A DNA stretch of 64,000 bases from Campylobacter concisus (GCF_003049705.1 NZ_PIRF01000001.1:1-64000); one strand, 5' to 3'. Counted from the stretch's first letter, positions 46,000-57,800 are shown. Program-made: numbers and translations. Notes: a model not told the origin generated them from the letters alone.

Positions 46000-46856
46000 A
46001 TTTCATCTCCCCAGTAAGCTTCATACCCATTTTCTTTTAGCCAAGCAAAGATCTCTTTTTGATTATCCGCTACGCAAATGGCTTTAAATTTAGCTCCTAA
46101 AACATAAGCTTCATTTACAAGTGAGCTTGCTGTTATGATGAGCATTTTGGCTTCATTCATCAGCCTTGCTACGTTTTTACTATCTACAAAAAGGCTGAAA
46201 TTTTCACTCTTACTTGATAGCTCTTTTAGTGCGCTTAAGTTTTTATTTCCACTTGTTGTTATGACAGCTGTTTTTAGGTTTTTAAGGAGCAGTTTTTCTG
46301 AAATTTTTGCACTTAGCCCTGAGATATCAGTGCCTCCAAGAATGATAGCGTAGTCATAAATTTTCTCCCTTTTTACCTGCACTTCTTCATAAAATTCATC
46401 CCTAACTAGTAAAAACTCGCTTCCGCAAAATACCTCGCAGCTTTTTTCTACCAGCCCCTCATATCTTGCCTTTTGCGCATATAAATTTACGTTTAAAATG
46501 TAGTCTGAGCAATGTTTCTCGTAAGTGTCGTCAAATGATAAAATTTTAACGCCAGTTTTTTCTTTTATAGCTCTTTCGTCTTCGAAGCTAAAGCCGTAGT
46601 GGTCGATGATGAGAAGTTCAAATTTATTATCTTTTATAAGCTCGCAAAGCTCATCTATCTCGCCACTTGTTAAACTAAATTTAGGGTAGTTTATCTCATC
46701 AAAAATGTCACCATCTAGCCTCAAAGATGCAAATGAGATGTCGCTAAATTTTTTAGCAAGCAAAAGGTCTCGCCTGATGTGCCCATGCCCTATCTTGCTG
46801 CCACTATCAGCGCGCACGAGCGTTTTTAGCAGGGGGAGTCCTTTAAATTCTTTCAA
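45984..46856 (-). CDS. pseG: PseG UDP-sugar hydrolase
   Basis: A 290-residue GT-B-fold hydrolase that removes UDP from UDP-2,4-diacetamido-2,4,6-trideoxy-beta-L-altropyranose. The start region VRADSGSKIGHGHIRRDLLL has the catalytic His of the family, and AIILGGTDISG near 178 with ASSLVNEAYVLGAK near 250 forms the UDP site. The frame opens with TTG at 46856 directly after pseF, adding about 12 residues before the usual family start; CTG or GTG codons further in are alternatives. It overlaps pseH by 16 bp. Confidence 0.9.
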   Translation of the reverse strand: MKEFKGLPLLKTLVRADSGSKIGHGHIRRDLLLAKKFSDISFASLRLDGDIFDEINYPKFSLTSGEIDELCELIKDNKFELLIIDHYGFSFEDERAIKEKTGVKILSFDDTYEKHCSDYILNVNLYAQKARYEGLVEKSCEVFCGSEFLLVRDEFYEEVQVKREKIYDYAIILGGTDISGLSAKISEKLLLKNLKTAVITTSGNKNLSALKELSSKSENFSLFVDSKNVARLMNEAKMLIITASSLVNEAYVLGAKFKAICVADNQKEIFAWLKENGYEAYWGDEICLSL

Positions 46857-47533
46857 TCAGATCTTTCCACTATTTACCAAATAAAGCTTTTTGGCAAACT
46901 CAAAATCCTCTAGCGTATCGATGTCACAGACTAAATTTCTTGGCAGCAAATACGCCTTTGAGTGTGGCGCAAACAAAGCACTGCACTCCAGCCAAGCCTC
47001 TTTTTTGCCAAAATAAAATGCCCCAGCGTCATGAAACGCAGGCTCAAGATCTTGTGAGCGTGTCTTTTCAAACTGCGGATAAAACATGCTAACTCTAGCG
47101 TTTTCATCAAGTTTTATCGCCCTTTGTATAGGGAAATCAAACGCAGTCGCTGAAAATAAAAATTTACACTCCTGCTTTTTAAACTCTCCTGCGGCCTCTT
47201 TTAAAATTTCAGCCGTTATGAGTGGTGCTGTAGCATAAAGGCAGCAGACATCACTAAAGCTAGAATTTACGCGCCCTATCGCGTCTTTTATCACGTCAGT
47301 ACTTGTCGCGTAGTCATCGCTTAGGTTTGCATCTCTAAAAAATGGCACGATAGCTCCAAATTCTCTAGCCACATTTGCGATCATTTCATCATCGGTGCTT
47401 ACTATTACTTCGTTAAAAACTTTAGAATTTAGCGCAGCCTCGATACTATATGCGATTAAAGGCTTGCCTAAAAAGTCTTTGATGTTTTTGCCAGGTATTC
47501 TCTTGCTGCCGCCTCTTGCTGGGATGATACAGA

Positions 47534-47537
<4 letters not shown>
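46857..47537 (-). CDS. pseF: CMP-pseudaminic acid cytidylyltransferase PseF
   Basis: A 226-residue nucleotidyltransferase that activates pseudaminic acid with CTP. IIPARGGSKRIPGKNIKDFLG at the start is the CTP-binding motif, VIVSTDDEMIA near 44 and DVCCLYATAPLI near 98 follow, and FHDAGAFYFG near 168 is typical of PseF/NeuA. The ATG overlaps the pseC stop (ATGA). It follows PseI in the pathway and supplies the donor used by Maf. Confidence 0.93.
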
Positions 47538-49662
<2,125 letters not shown>

Positions 49663-49831
49663 TCATTTTTTGATTTATAAATGGCTAATTTGAATTATTT
49701 TTTATAATTTTTTAAGCAAAAGCTGTACCAAATTTAAAATTTATTTATCAAAGCTCTGCTCTTTCTAGCTTCTATTTCGTCAAAATTTCGTTATTGTTTA
49801 GGGTTTTTATAAAAAGTGGGCGATAAATTTA

Positions 49832-49853
49832 GCCTTTGCAAGGTCGCAAAGGC
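49832..49853 (-). terminator. Hairpin after dcd
   Basis: GCCTTTGC pairs with GCAAAGGC over 8 bp with a 6-base loop, 7 bp after the dcd stop on the minus strand. The following TAAATTTA is only weakly U-rich, so termination is likely but not certain. The rest of the 215-bp gap upstream of pseB is AT-rich and probably holds the pse promoter, which I cannot place exactly. Confidence 0.55.
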
Positions 49854-49860
49854 ATGAAAA

Positions 49861-50421
49861 TTACTTCAAAATTCTAGGTAGTGTAATGCCTTCTTGGGCT
49901 TGGTATTTGCCGTTTTTATCAGCATAAGTCACCTCGCAAGGCTCATCACCCTCGATAAATAGCACCTGCGCGATGCCCTCATTTGCGTAGATCTTCGCGG
50001 GAAGTGGCGTCGTGTTTGAGATCTCTATCGTGATATGCCCCTTAAATCCAGGCTCAAAAGGCGTCACATTTACGATGATGCCGCACCTTGCGTATGTGCT
50101 CTTGCCAAGGCAGATCGCTAGCACATTATCAGGCATGTTAAAGTACTCGATCGTGCGCGCCAAAGCAAAAGAATTTGGCGGCACTATGCAGACATCGCCC
50201 TTAAAATCAACCACGTTTTTCTCATCAAAATTCTTTGGATCAACGACGGTTCCGCCGATATTTGTGAAAATTTTAAACTCATCGCCCACGCGGATATCGT
50301 AGCCGTAGCTAGAAACGCCGTAGCTAACGACGCCGCGACCCACTTGCTCCTCAGCAAACGGCACGATCATATTCTTTTCAACCGACATTTTCCTTATCCA
50401 AGAGTCTGATTTTAAACCCAT
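49861..50421 (-). CDS. dcd: dCTP deaminase
   Basis: A 186-residue enzyme converting dCTP to dUTP for thymidylate synthesis. Family blocks: [11 protein letters not shown] at the start, [14 protein letters not shown] near residue 37, [21 protein letters not shown] near 112 with the catalytic region, and [21 protein letters not shown] near 138. Length is typical. AAGGAGC precedes the ATG. It is probably monocistronic. Confidence 0.94.
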   Translation of the reverse strand: MGLKSDSWIRKMSVEKNMIVPFAEEQVGRGVVSYGVSSYGYDIRVGDEFKIFTNIGGTVVDPKNFDEKNVVDFKGDVCIVPPNSFALARTIEYFNMPDNVLAICLGKSTYARCGIIVNVTPFEPGFKGHITIEISNTTPLPAKIYANEGIAQVLFIEGDEPCEVTYADKNGKYQAQEGITLPRILK

Positions 50422-50539
50422 TTTTGCTCCTTTTTTGGGCGATTATAACGCTTTGCGTCTTTAAAATAAATTTAATAAAGCGAATAAATTAGATGAAAAT
50501 TAGTATAATTTTAACAGCAAAAATTAATAAAGGACAAAA

Positions 50540-51382
50540 ATGCAAGAGAAAAATGCAGAAATTTTTACTGGTGAGCGCGCGATGTTTGGGGCAAAAAGTG
50601 TAAATTTTACAAACTGTATCTTTGAAGATGGCGAGTCGCCGCTAAAACATAGCTCAAATTTAAAGCTAAATGAGTGCGTTTTTGCCTACAAATACCCACT
50701 TTGGTACGCAAGCGATATCACGCTAAATGGCGGATACTTGGAGCTTCTAGCAAGGGCTGGCATGTGGTACAGTACAAATTTAAGCTTCAAAGATGCGCTC
50801 ATCAATGCTCCAAAAAGCTTTAGAAAAAGCTCGCAAATTTTGCTAGAAAATGTAAATTTCTCAGATGCTAGTGAAACACTTTGGGGATGCGCGGATGTGA
50901 AGATAAAAAACGTCTTTGCTAGGGGCGATTACTTTGGGGCAAATAGCGAAAATTTAGAGATCGATGGGCTAAATTTAGATGGAAACTACTGCTTTGATGG
51001 TTGTAAAAATGTCCATATCACAAACTCAAAACTTATCTCAAAAGATGCATTTTGGAACTGCGAAAACGTGGTCGCACAAAACTGCCTAATCTCAGGCGAA
51101 TATCTAGCTTGGAACTCAAAAAATGTGACGCTTATAAACTGCACGATAAAGAGCTTGCAAGCTCTTTGTTACGTGGAAAATTTGGTCGTAAAAGATTGTA
51201 TTTTTATGGATACGAGTCTTGCGTTTGAATATTCAAGTGTCGATGTAAGCACAATCGGAGCGATAAAAAGTATAAAAAATCCAAAAAGTGGCGTGATAAG
51301 GGCAGCAAAGATAGATGAGATCATCATCGATGAAAATTTAGTTGATGCTAAAGGCATTAAGATAATTATTACTGAAAAATAA
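50540..51382 (+). CDS. DUF3737-family right-handed beta-helix protein
   Basis: A 280-residue soluble protein with no signal peptide. It is built of repeating ~20-residue turns (NVNFSDASETLWG, NLDGNYCFDGC, NSKLISKDAFWNC, NCLISGEYLAWNS), the pattern of a right-handed beta-helix with aligned Asn and Trp/Phe. The opening GERAMFGAKSVNFTNCIF is the start I know for DUF3737. Function is unknown; the fold could bind sugars or act as a scaffold. AAAGGAC precedes the ATG. It stands alone upstream of accB. Confidence 0.8.
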   Translation: MQEKNAEIFTGERAMFGAKSVNFTNCIFEDGESPLKHSSNLKLNECVFAYKYPLWYASDITLNGGYLELLARAGMWYSTNLSFKDALINAPKSFRKSSQILLENVNFSDASETLWGCADVKIKNVFARGDYFGANSENLEIDGLNLDGNYCFDGCKNVHITNSKLISKDAFWNCENVVAQNCLISGEYLAWNSKNVTLINCTIKSLQALCYVENLVVKDCIFMDTSLAFEYSSVDVSTIGAIKSIKNPKSGVIRAAKIDEIIIDENLVDAKGIKIIITEK

Positions 51383-51491
51383 CTTAGCAAAAAAGAGTAA
51401 CTTTGAGTTCTCGTTTTTGCTTCATAAAAAAATTTTTTATCTAATTTTCGCTACAATTAGACGCTTATATAAAAATTTAGGAGAAATTTCT

Positions 51492-51938
51492 ATGAAAAAA
51501 GAAGATATAAAAGAGCTTATCGAATTTTTTAATGATATGGAGATGAATCATATCAAAATAAAAAGTGGTGATTTTGAGGTAGAGCTTGAAAAATTTTCAG
51601 ATTATTGCGCGCCTGCTAAACCAGCAGCACAAGCGCCAGCTCCAGCACCTGTAAATGTTGTCGTTAATTCAGAGGTAAAACCAGCTGCAAACTCGCCAAA
51701 AGATAGCATAAAATCTCCTATGGTAGGTACTTTCTACGCTGCTCCAAGCCCAGGCGCTGCACCATTTGTAAAAGTAGGTCAAAGAGTAAGAAAAGGCGAT
51801 GTAGTAGGTATCATCGAGGCTATGAAGATCATGAATGAAATCGAGGCTGAGTTTGACTGCCAGATCACTGAAATGCTAGTCTCTGACGGACAGCCAGTTG
51901 AGTTTGGATTGCCGTTATTTGGCGTGGAGAAAAATTAA
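51492..51938 (+). CDS. accB: Biotin carboxyl carrier protein AccB
   Basis: A 148-residue acetyl-CoA carboxylase subunit. The N-terminal segment is MKKEDIKELIEFFNDME. It is followed by an Ala/Pro-rich linker (about 42-70) and the biotinyl domain with the biotin lysine in VGIIEAMKIMNEIEAEFD near 115. The ATG at 51492 has AGGAG 8 bp upstream; the longer frame from 51417 is not supported. It overlaps accC by one base (TAATG). It is the substrate of biotin ligase, linking it to bioB at 37 kb. Confidence 0.94.
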   Translation: MKKEDIKELIEFFNDMEMNHIKIKSGDFEVELEKFSDYCAPAKPAAQAPAPAPVNVVVNSEVKPAANSPKDSIKSPMVGTFYAAPSPGAAPFVKVGQRVRKGDVVGIIEAMKIMNEIEAEFDCQITEMLVSDGQPVEFGLPLFGVEKN

Positions 51939-53269
51939 TGGAATTAAAAAGAATTTTAATCGCAAACCGAGGCGAAATCGCCCTTCGTGCTTTGCGAACG
52001 ATAAAGGAGATGGGTAAAGAAGCCGTTGTAGTCTATTCAACCGCTGATAAAGACGCACTTTACGTAAAATATGCTGACGTAGCCATTTGCATCGGCAAAG
52101 AGCGCTCAAGCGATAGCTACCTAAATATCCCAGCTATCATAAGTGCAGCTGAGATCAGCGAAGCAGACGCTATTTTCCCTGGATATGGCTTTTTAAGTGA
52201 AAATCAAAATTTTGTTGAAATTTGCTCACATCACAAGATCAAATTTATAGGACCAAGTGTCGCTGCGATGGCTTTGATGAGCGATAAGAGCAAGGCAAAG
52301 CAGGTCATGCAAAGAGCTGGCGTACCAGTAATTCCTGGCTCAGACGGCGCTGTGGCTGACACAAAAGCTGCAAAAGAGCTAGCTAAAAAGATAGGCTATC
52401 CTGTCATCTTAAAAGCTGCTGCAGGTGGTGGCGGACGTGGTATGCGCGTGGTTGAAAAAGAGGCTGATTTAGAAAAAGCGTTTTGGTCTGCTGAAAGCGA
52501 AGCTATGAGCGCATTTGGTGATGGCACAATGTATATGGAAAAATATATCCTAAATCCACGTCATATCGAAGTTCAAGTAATTGGCGATAGCCATGGCAAT
52601 GTACTTCACATCGGTGAGCGTGATTGCTCTATGCAGCGTCGCCACCAAAAGCTGATCGAAGAGAGCCCAGCTATTTTACTTGATGAAAAAACAAGAGAGA
52701 GGCTTCACGAAACAGCCATAAAAGCGGCAAAAGCGATCGGCTACGAGGGAGCTGGTACGTTTGAGTTTTTGGTTGATAAAAATTTAGACTTTTACTTCAT
52801 CGAGATGAATACAAGACTTCAAGTTGAGCACACAGTGAGCGAAATGGTAAGCGGACTTGATATCATCGAGCTTATGATAAAAGTGGCTGAAGGTGAGGCA
52901 CTACCATCACAAGAGAGTATTGAACTAAAAGGTCATGCGATCGAATGCAGGATAACAGCTGAAGATCCAAATACATTTACGCCGTGTCCTGGTAAGATCA
53001 CAAAATATGTCTGTCCAGGTGGCCGCAATGTTAGAATGGATAGTCATATCTATCAAGATTATTCGATACCACCGTATTACGATAGTATGATTGGCAAACT
53101 CGTGGTTTGGGATACCGATAGAAATAGGGCGATCCATAAAATGAAAGTAGCTCTTGATCAGCTCATAATAAATGGTATAAAAACAACAAAAGATTTTCAC
53201 ATCGCTATGATGGAGAACAAAGACTTTTTAAGCAATAACTACGATACAAACTACCTTTCAAGACACTAA
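51938..53269 (+). CDS. accC: Biotin carboxylase AccC
   Basis: A 443-residue ATP-grasp enzyme that carboxylates biotin on AccB. Landmarks: ILIANRGEIALRALRTIKEMG at residues 6-26, PGYGFLSENQNF near 82, LKAAAGGGGRGMRVV near 158 (glycine-rich loop), HIGERDCSMQRRHQKLIEESP near 228 and FIEMNTRLQVEHTVSEMV near 285. Length is typical. It forms an operon with accB; accA and accD are not in the window. Confidence 0.96.
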   Translation: MELKRILIANRGEIALRALRTIKEMGKEAVVVYSTADKDALYVKYADVAICIGKERSSDSYLNIPAIISAAEISEADAIFPGYGFLSENQNFVEICSHHKIKFIGPSVAAMALMSDKSKAKQVMQRAGVPVIPGSDGAVADTKAAKELAKKIGYPVILKAAAGGGGRGMRVVEKEADLEKAFWSAESEAMSAFGDGTMYMEKYILNPRHIEVQVIGDSHGNVLHIGERDCSMQRRHQKLIEESPAILLDEKTRERLHETAIKAAKAIGYEGAGTFEFLVDKNLDFYFIEMNTRLQVEHTVSEMVSGLDIIELMIKVAEGEALPSQESIELKGHAIECRITAEDPNTFTPCPGKITKYVCPGGRNVRMDSHIYQDYSIPPYYDSMIGKLVVWDTDRNRAIHKMKVALDQLIINGIKTTKDFHIAMMENKDFLSNNYDTNYLSRH

Positions 53270-53348
53270 AATTTTTAAGTCAGGATTTGCAAAAAGGCAG
53301 ATCTTGGCTTAAATCTATTAAAATTTTTAAGTTTATCTTAGGGGAAGT

Positions 53349-54707
53349 ATGGTAAACAAAATCAAAGATCAAAATACAAAATTTTTCTCAGATGCCGACC
53401 TTGCAAAGCTATTTTTCCCTATTGCAGTTGAGCAGTTTTTAGAGTATAGTCTAGGGCTTGCAAACTCGCTAATGGCAGCAAGTGTTAGTGAAAGCGCTGT
53501 AAGTGCGATTAGTCTTGTGGAATTTGTCATGGCGCTATTTATTAGCATTTTTACAGCTATCGCTACTGGCGGCTCAGTGATTGCTAGCCAGTATCTAGGC
53601 AATAAACAAAGTGGCAATGCCAAAATCACAGCAAATCAGCTCGTTTGGTTTAGTTTTATCTTTGCCCTTTTTATCGCAGCGGTCATCATAGTTTTAAAAG
53701 ATATTATCTTAGATTATGTCTTTGGCGATATTGGTGAGCAAGTAAGGCATGATGCTAGTCACTATCTTGTTTTCTCAGCTATTTCTGCGCCATTTTTGGC
53801 TGTCTATGCAGCAGCTGCGGCGATCTTTCGCACAATGTCAAATGCCAAGCTTCCTATGTATATTATGGCGGCTGCAAATTTATTAAACGTACTTCTAACT
53901 GCCATTAGTATTTATACATTTCATACTGGTATTTTAGGTATTGCCATCAGTACGCTTATAGCCAAGATGCTTGCTTGCTTTGTCATAGTCTATTTGCTTC
54001 TTGATATAAGGCTAAAACTTCACATAAGAAAGAGCTTCATCTATAAATTTGACTACGAGATCATAAAGAAAATTTTAAATATCGGTGTGCCTTATGGCTT
54101 TGAAAATTCGATGTTTTATGTGGGTCGCATCATCGTTTTGAGTCTTGTTTCACTCTTTGGCACAGCAAGTATCGCTGCAAATGCCGTGGGCGGGACGATT
54201 GTGATGTTTCAAGTACTCCTTGGCATGGCGATAGGAACAGGGCTTAGTGTGGTTATCTCAAGGTGTGTTGGCGCGAATGACTTTGCTCAGGCTAAATTTT
54301 ACGCAAAAAAGTCGATGATAAGCATCTATATCGTCCAGCTTTTTAGTACGGCAGTAATTTTATTTTTGCTTGAGCCATTGCTTCTTGTTTATAATCTCTC
54401 AAGCGAAGCCATAAATTTAACAAGGCAGATCGTCTGGTATCACGGTATCGCTATGTGCCTTATTTGGCCACTTGCCTATACGTATCCGACTATTTTTCGT
54501 GCTGCAGGGGATGCTAAATATCCAATGATTGTAAATTTAGTTTGCATGTTTGCTTGTAGAGTCATCTTGGCCTATATTTTTGCACTTACATTTGATCTTG
54601 GCATGATAGGTACTTGGTTTGCAATGTTTGCTGACTGGGCCGTAAAGGCGGTGCTTTTTACGATTAGATACCTAAAAGGCACATGGATGAAATTTAAAGC
54701 TATTTAA
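53349..54707 (+). CDS. MATE-family multidrug efflux transporter
   Basis: A 452-residue inner-membrane protein with 12 transmembrane helices in two homologous halves. ATGGSVIASQYLGNKQSGNA near residue 75 and AIGTGLSVVISRCVGANDFAQAK near 298 are the paired MATE loops. It would export cationic compounds in exchange for Na+ or H+. AGGGGAAGT precedes the ATG. The substrate is unknown. It follows accC after 79 bp and may have its own promoter. Confidence 0.88.
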   Translation: MVNKIKDQNTKFFSDADLAKLFFPIAVEQFLEYSLGLANSLMAASVSESAVSAISLVEFVMALFISIFTAIATGGSVIASQYLGNKQSGNAKITANQLVWFSFIFALFIAAVIIVLKDIILDYVFGDIGEQVRHDASHYLVFSAISAPFLAVYAAAAAIFRTMSNAKLPMYIMAAANLLNVLLTAISIYTFHTGILGIAISTLIAKMLACFVIVYLLLDIRLKLHIRKSFIYKFDYEIIKKILNIGVPYGFENSMFYVGRIIVLSLVSLFGTASIAANAVGGTIVMFQVLLGMAIGTGLSVVISRCVGANDFAQAKFYAKKSMISIYIVQLFSTAVILFLLEPLLLVYNLSSEAINLTRQIVWYHGIAMCLIWPLAYTYPTIFRAAGDAKYPMIVNLVCMFACRVILAYIFALTFDLGMIGTWFAMFADWAVKAVLFTIRYLKGTWMKFKAI

Positions 54708-54754
54708 AAAGAAATTTAGTAATATACAAGCGATTTTGTCGCAAAGGATAAAAA

Positions 54755-55423
54755 ATGAAAAATGTATTTAAATTTGGTGCAGTTTTGCTTACGGCAGCTC
54801 TTTTTGCTGGATGTGCGAGTGAGAGTTCAAGGGTTGTTGAGACTCCAAAAGTAGCAAGCTACGGCACAGTTTATAATGGTCAAAAAATTTCAGTTTCGAT
54901 AGGTCGATTTAATAATCAATCAGCTTACCAAAATGGTATATTTGCTGATGGCGAGGATAGGCTTGGCAACCAAGCTCAAAGCATTTTGATCACAAATTTA
55001 CAGCAAAGTGGTAGATTTTTGGTGCTTGATAGATCAAATATGAAAGTGATCAAACAAGAGAGCGAGCTAAGTAAAACCGCTCAAAATCTAAAAGGCGCAA
55101 GATACGTGATAACTGGTGATGTAACCGAGTTTGGACGAAAAACTACGGGCGATCATCAGCTATTTGGCATACTTGGCAAAGGCAAGCAACAAACTGCCTA
55201 TTCGAAGGTAAATTTAAATATCGTTGATACCAAAACAGCTGAGGTTGTCTATTCGGTTAGCGGCGCTGGCGAATACACCCTTTCAAACAGAGAGATCATC
55301 GGCTTTGGTGGCACAGCAGGATATGACTCTACGCTAAATGGCAAGGTTTTAAGCCTAGCTATTATTGAAGCGGTAAATAATCTAGTAAATGGCATAGAAA
55401 GTGGAGCATGGCAAGTAAAATAA
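54755..55423 (+). CDS. CsgG/HfaB-family lipoprotein
   Basis: A 222-residue lipoprotein with lipobox FAGC (Cys20). The mature part matches the CsgG/HfaB group: KISVSIGRFNNQSAYQNG near residue 45, LITNLQQSGRFLVLDRSN near 75, KGARYVITGDVTEFG near 111, and a final AIIEAVNNLVNGIESG. CsgG itself forms an outer-membrane secretion pore, but many relatives without curli genes exist. It is the first of three overlapping lipoprotein genes. The cysteine-acylated trio suggests one envelope complex. Confidence 0.82.
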   Translation: MKNVFKFGAVLLTAALFAGCASESSRVVETPKVASYGTVYNGQKISVSIGRFNNQSAYQNGIFADGEDRLGNQAQSILITNLQQSGRFLVLDRSNMKVIKQESELSKTAQNLKGARYVITGDVTEFGRKTTGDHQLFGILGKGKQQTAYSKVNLNIVDTKTAEVVYSVSGAGEYTLSNREIIGFGGTAGYDSTLNGKVLSLAIIEAVNNLVNGIESGAWQVK

Positions 55424-55812
55424 AGCTTGCCGGCCTCGCGCTTTTTGCACTATTTTTAGCAGGTTGCGGCCATTCAAACGCTCCAAGATCACTTTATTAT
55501 TGGGATGGATCATATAGTAGCTCGCTATATAGTTATATAAATGAAGATGGCGATACAAATGAGCAAATTTCACGCTTAGAAAATCTGGTGCAGATCTCAA
55601 CACAAAAGGGCTACAAGATCGCTCCTGGCGTATACGCACACCTTGGACTTTTATATCTAAATAACGGAAATTTAGGCGCTGCAAATGCAAATTTTGACAA
55701 AGAGGTTCAAAATTTCCCAGAGTCAAGGGAGTATATAAATTTCATCAAAGGCTCTAAAAATTTAACTCCGAAAAAAGTAGAGCAAAAAGAGGGGGCAAAT
55801 AATGAAAAATAG
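55408..55812 (+). CDS. DUF4810-type lipoprotein
   Basis: A 134-residue lipoprotein with lipobox LAGC (Cys20). The motif SLYYWDGSYSSSLYSYI near residue 28 and GVYAHLGLLYLNNGNLGAA near 75 (a TPR-like hairpin) match the family I know as DUF4810. It overlaps the CsgG-like gene by 16 bp and the next lipoprotein gene by 11 bp. GGAG lies very close to the ATG, so translation probably depends on coupling to the upstream gene. Confidence 0.8.
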   Translation: MASKIKLAGLALFALFLAGCGHSNAPRSLYYWDGSYSSSLYSYINEDGDTNEQISRLENLVQISTQKGYKIAPGVYAHLGLLYLNNGNLGAANANFDKEVQNFPESREYINFIKGSKNLTPKKVEQKEGANNEK

Positions 55813-56479
55813 CCTGAAATTTATAGCCGCTATATTTTTGGTAGTATTTTTTACGGGTTGCTCTATAAAAGAGCCTGAGCCATACGACTACTCAGAATTT
55901 TTACAAAAAAAACCTCACTCTATCTTAGCGCTTATGCCAACAAACGATAGCACAGAAATTTCAGGTCCAGCTGCTGTTTTAGCAAATGCAGTCGCACCAC
56001 TAAGTGAGGCGGGATACTACGTATTTCCAGTGGCTCTTGTAAATGATACCTTTAAGCTAAATGGCATAACCGAGCCAAGCGAGATCGCAGCCGTGCCACT
56101 AAATAAGCTTGATAAAATTTTTCATGCTGATAGTGTGCTTTACATAAATATAAAAGATTATGGTACGAGCTATGCAGTCATCTCAAGCTCAACAAAGGTT
56201 GTCCTTGAAGCAAAGCTTATCGATATAAAAAGCGGCGCTACTCTTTGGCAAGGCAGTGCTATGGCAGCAGAAGATAGCAGCAGCGGCCAAAGTAGCCTAC
56301 TTGGTATGTTAGTCTCAGCCGTCATTTCACAGGTGGCAAATACCATCTCAGATAGATCATATGATCTAGCAGTAATGGCAGATGCTTATTTATTTTCAAG
56401 AGATTGCCATAACTGCATACTTTATGGACCATATTCGCCGTATTATGGCAAAGATGCACAGCTTCATAAAGATAGATAA
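55802..56479 (+). CDS. DUF799/GNA1162-family lipoprotein
   Basis: A 225-residue lipoprotein with lipobox FTGC (Cys20). DYSEFLQKKPHSILALMPTN near residue 29 and SEAGYYVFPVALVNDTFK near 73 match the GNA1162/DUF799 family described in Neisseria, as does HADSVLYINIKDYGTSY near 115. The CsgG-like, DUF4810 and DUF799 genes occur together in other proteobacteria. A secretion or peptidoglycan-related role has been proposed from structure but is not settled. It ends 5 bp before the next gene. Confidence 0.82.
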   Translation: MKNSLKFIAAIFLVVFFTGCSIKEPEPYDYSEFLQKKPHSILALMPTNDSTEISGPAAVLANAVAPLSEAGYYVFPVALVNDTFKLNGITEPSEIAAVPLNKLDKIFHADSVLYINIKDYGTSYAVISSSTKVVLEAKLIDIKSGATLWQGSAMAAEDSSSGQSSLLGMLVSAVISQVANTISDRSYDLAVMADAYLFSRDCHNCILYGPYSPYYGKDAQLHKDR

Positions 56480-56484
56480 ATTTA

Positions 56485-57372
56485 ATGAATACTCATCGTC
56501 TTGGGATACTCCTTACTTTGGTTGGCGGTATCCTTTGGGGATTTAGTGGGGTTTGTGGGCAGTATCTATTTTCACTTGGTATAAATTCTGATTTTTTGGT
56601 GCCATATAGACTGATGCTAGCTGGCATTGTTATTGTGATTTTTTATGCTTTTAAAGAACCAAGTGCCGTTTTTGCTCCGATTAAAGATATAAAGCTCCTT
56701 GGTGAGTTTTTAGTCTATGCCATACTTGGGCTTATGATGACGCAGTACGCTTATTTTTACTCCATCGAGCTTTCAAATGCCGCAGTAGCAACTGTTATTC
56801 AATACACTGCTCCTGCTTTAATTTTAATGGTCATTTGCATAAAAGAAAAACGCGCCCCAAGAAAACTTGAAATTTTAGCTCTATTTTTAGCCATGCTTGG
56901 CGTATTCTTCCTGAGCACACATGCGCAAATTTCATCTCTTGTCATTTCGCCAAAAGCGCTATTTTGGTGCTTAGTTAGCGCCGTTTGCGTCTGCGTTTAT
57001 AACCTAGCTCCAGCAAGGCTAAATACGAAATATTCAGTCACTCTCACGCTTGGCTGGGGCATGGTTATGGGCGGGGTAGTGCTTGCTTGCTATATGAGAG
57101 TTTGGGATTTTGCTGGGCTTAATGGTATAAATCAATGGCTTGCATTTATTGCTGTTATTACGCTTGGCACCATTTTTGCATTTAGCTTTTATATGATAGG
57201 TGTTAAGCTAATAGGCGCAGCAAAAGCTAGTTTATTAGCCTGCATAGAACCATTAAGCGCAGCATTTTTTGGCTATTTTTGGCTTGGAACAAAATTTGTA
57301 TTTTGGGATTTTTTAGGATTTGCTCTAATAATCTCTTGTATATTTTTACTATCAAAAAGAGAAAGATTATGA
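56485..57372 (+). CDS. EamA/DMT-superfamily permease
   Basis: A 295-residue inner-membrane protein with ten transmembrane helices in two EamA repeats. GGILWGFSGVCGQYLF near residue 14 and the second-repeat AKASLLACIEPLSAAFFGYFW near 250 are the paired DMT motifs. It may export amino acids or other small metabolites; the substrate is unknown. It begins 5 bp after the lipoprotein trio and ends in an ATGA overlap with a YrdC-like gene. Confidence 0.85.
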   Translation: MNTHRLGILLTLVGGILWGFSGVCGQYLFSLGINSDFLVPYRLMLAGIVIVIFYAFKEPSAVFAPIKDIKLLGEFLVYAILGLMMTQYAYFYSIELSNAAVATVIQYTAPALILMVICIKEKRAPRKLEILALFLAMLGVFFLSTHAQISSLVISPKALFWCLVSAVCVCVYNLAPARLNTKYSVTLTLGWGMVMGGVVLACYMRVWDFAGLNGINQWLAFIAVITLGTIFAFSFYMIGVKLIGAAKASLLACIEPLSAAFFGYFWLGTKFVFWDFLGFALIISCIFLLSKRERL

Positions 57373-57791
57373 TATTTCTAGCACAAACCGATACGACAGC
57401 TGGCTTTTTGAGTAAAGATTATAAAGAGATAAATAAGGCCAAAATGCGTGATGAGAATAAACCTTGTCTTATCACGACGGCAAAATTTAGCGTTTTAAAT
57501 GAGCTTGTTAGAGTGCCAAAAAAGTATAAAAATTTTATACGCCGTTCAAGAAAAACTACATTTTTGTATCCAAATTTAAAGGCTATTAGAGTCGTAAAAG
57601 AGTGCGAGCACGAAAAATTTTTAGCTAAATTTGACTGGCTTTATTCAAGTAGTGCGAACAAAAATGGACAAAATTTTAATGAAGCTTGGGCTATGAGCGT
57701 GGCCGATGAAATAGTAGATGATCATTTTTTCGAAGATACTCCATCAAAAATTTATAAAATTTCTCGAAAAAAGATAAAGCGTTTAAGATAA
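57369..57791 (+). CDS. Short Sua5/YciO/YrdC-family protein (140 aa)
   Basis: The start is the ATG at 57369, overlapping the permease stop; the longer frame from 57279 lies inside that gene. MIFLAQTDTTAGFLSKDYKEIN matches the YrdC start (TDTvyGL-like), followed by KMRDENKPCLITTA with the K-R-x-x-K-P pattern. At 140 residues it is shorter than TsaC (about 190), so the C-terminal strands are reduced. It may bind RNA or nucleotide; whether it makes threonylcarbamoyl-AMP is doubtful. Short forms of this kind are known to me from other Campylobacter. Confidence 0.72.
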   Translation: MIFLAQTDTTAGFLSKDYKEINKAKMRDENKPCLITTAKFSVLNELVRVPKKYKNFIRRSRKTTFLYPNLKAIRVVKECEHEKFLAKFDWLYSSSANKNGQNFNEAWAMSVADEIVDDHFFEDTPSKIYKISRKKIKRLR

Positions 57792-57800
57792 CTAGTGAAT

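Noticed and set aside
46818-46856. pseG start at CTG or GTG codons inside the frame
   Set aside because: Possible because AAAGGA lies just upstream of the CTG, but TTG at 46856 is a commoner start type here; left open in the pseG entry.
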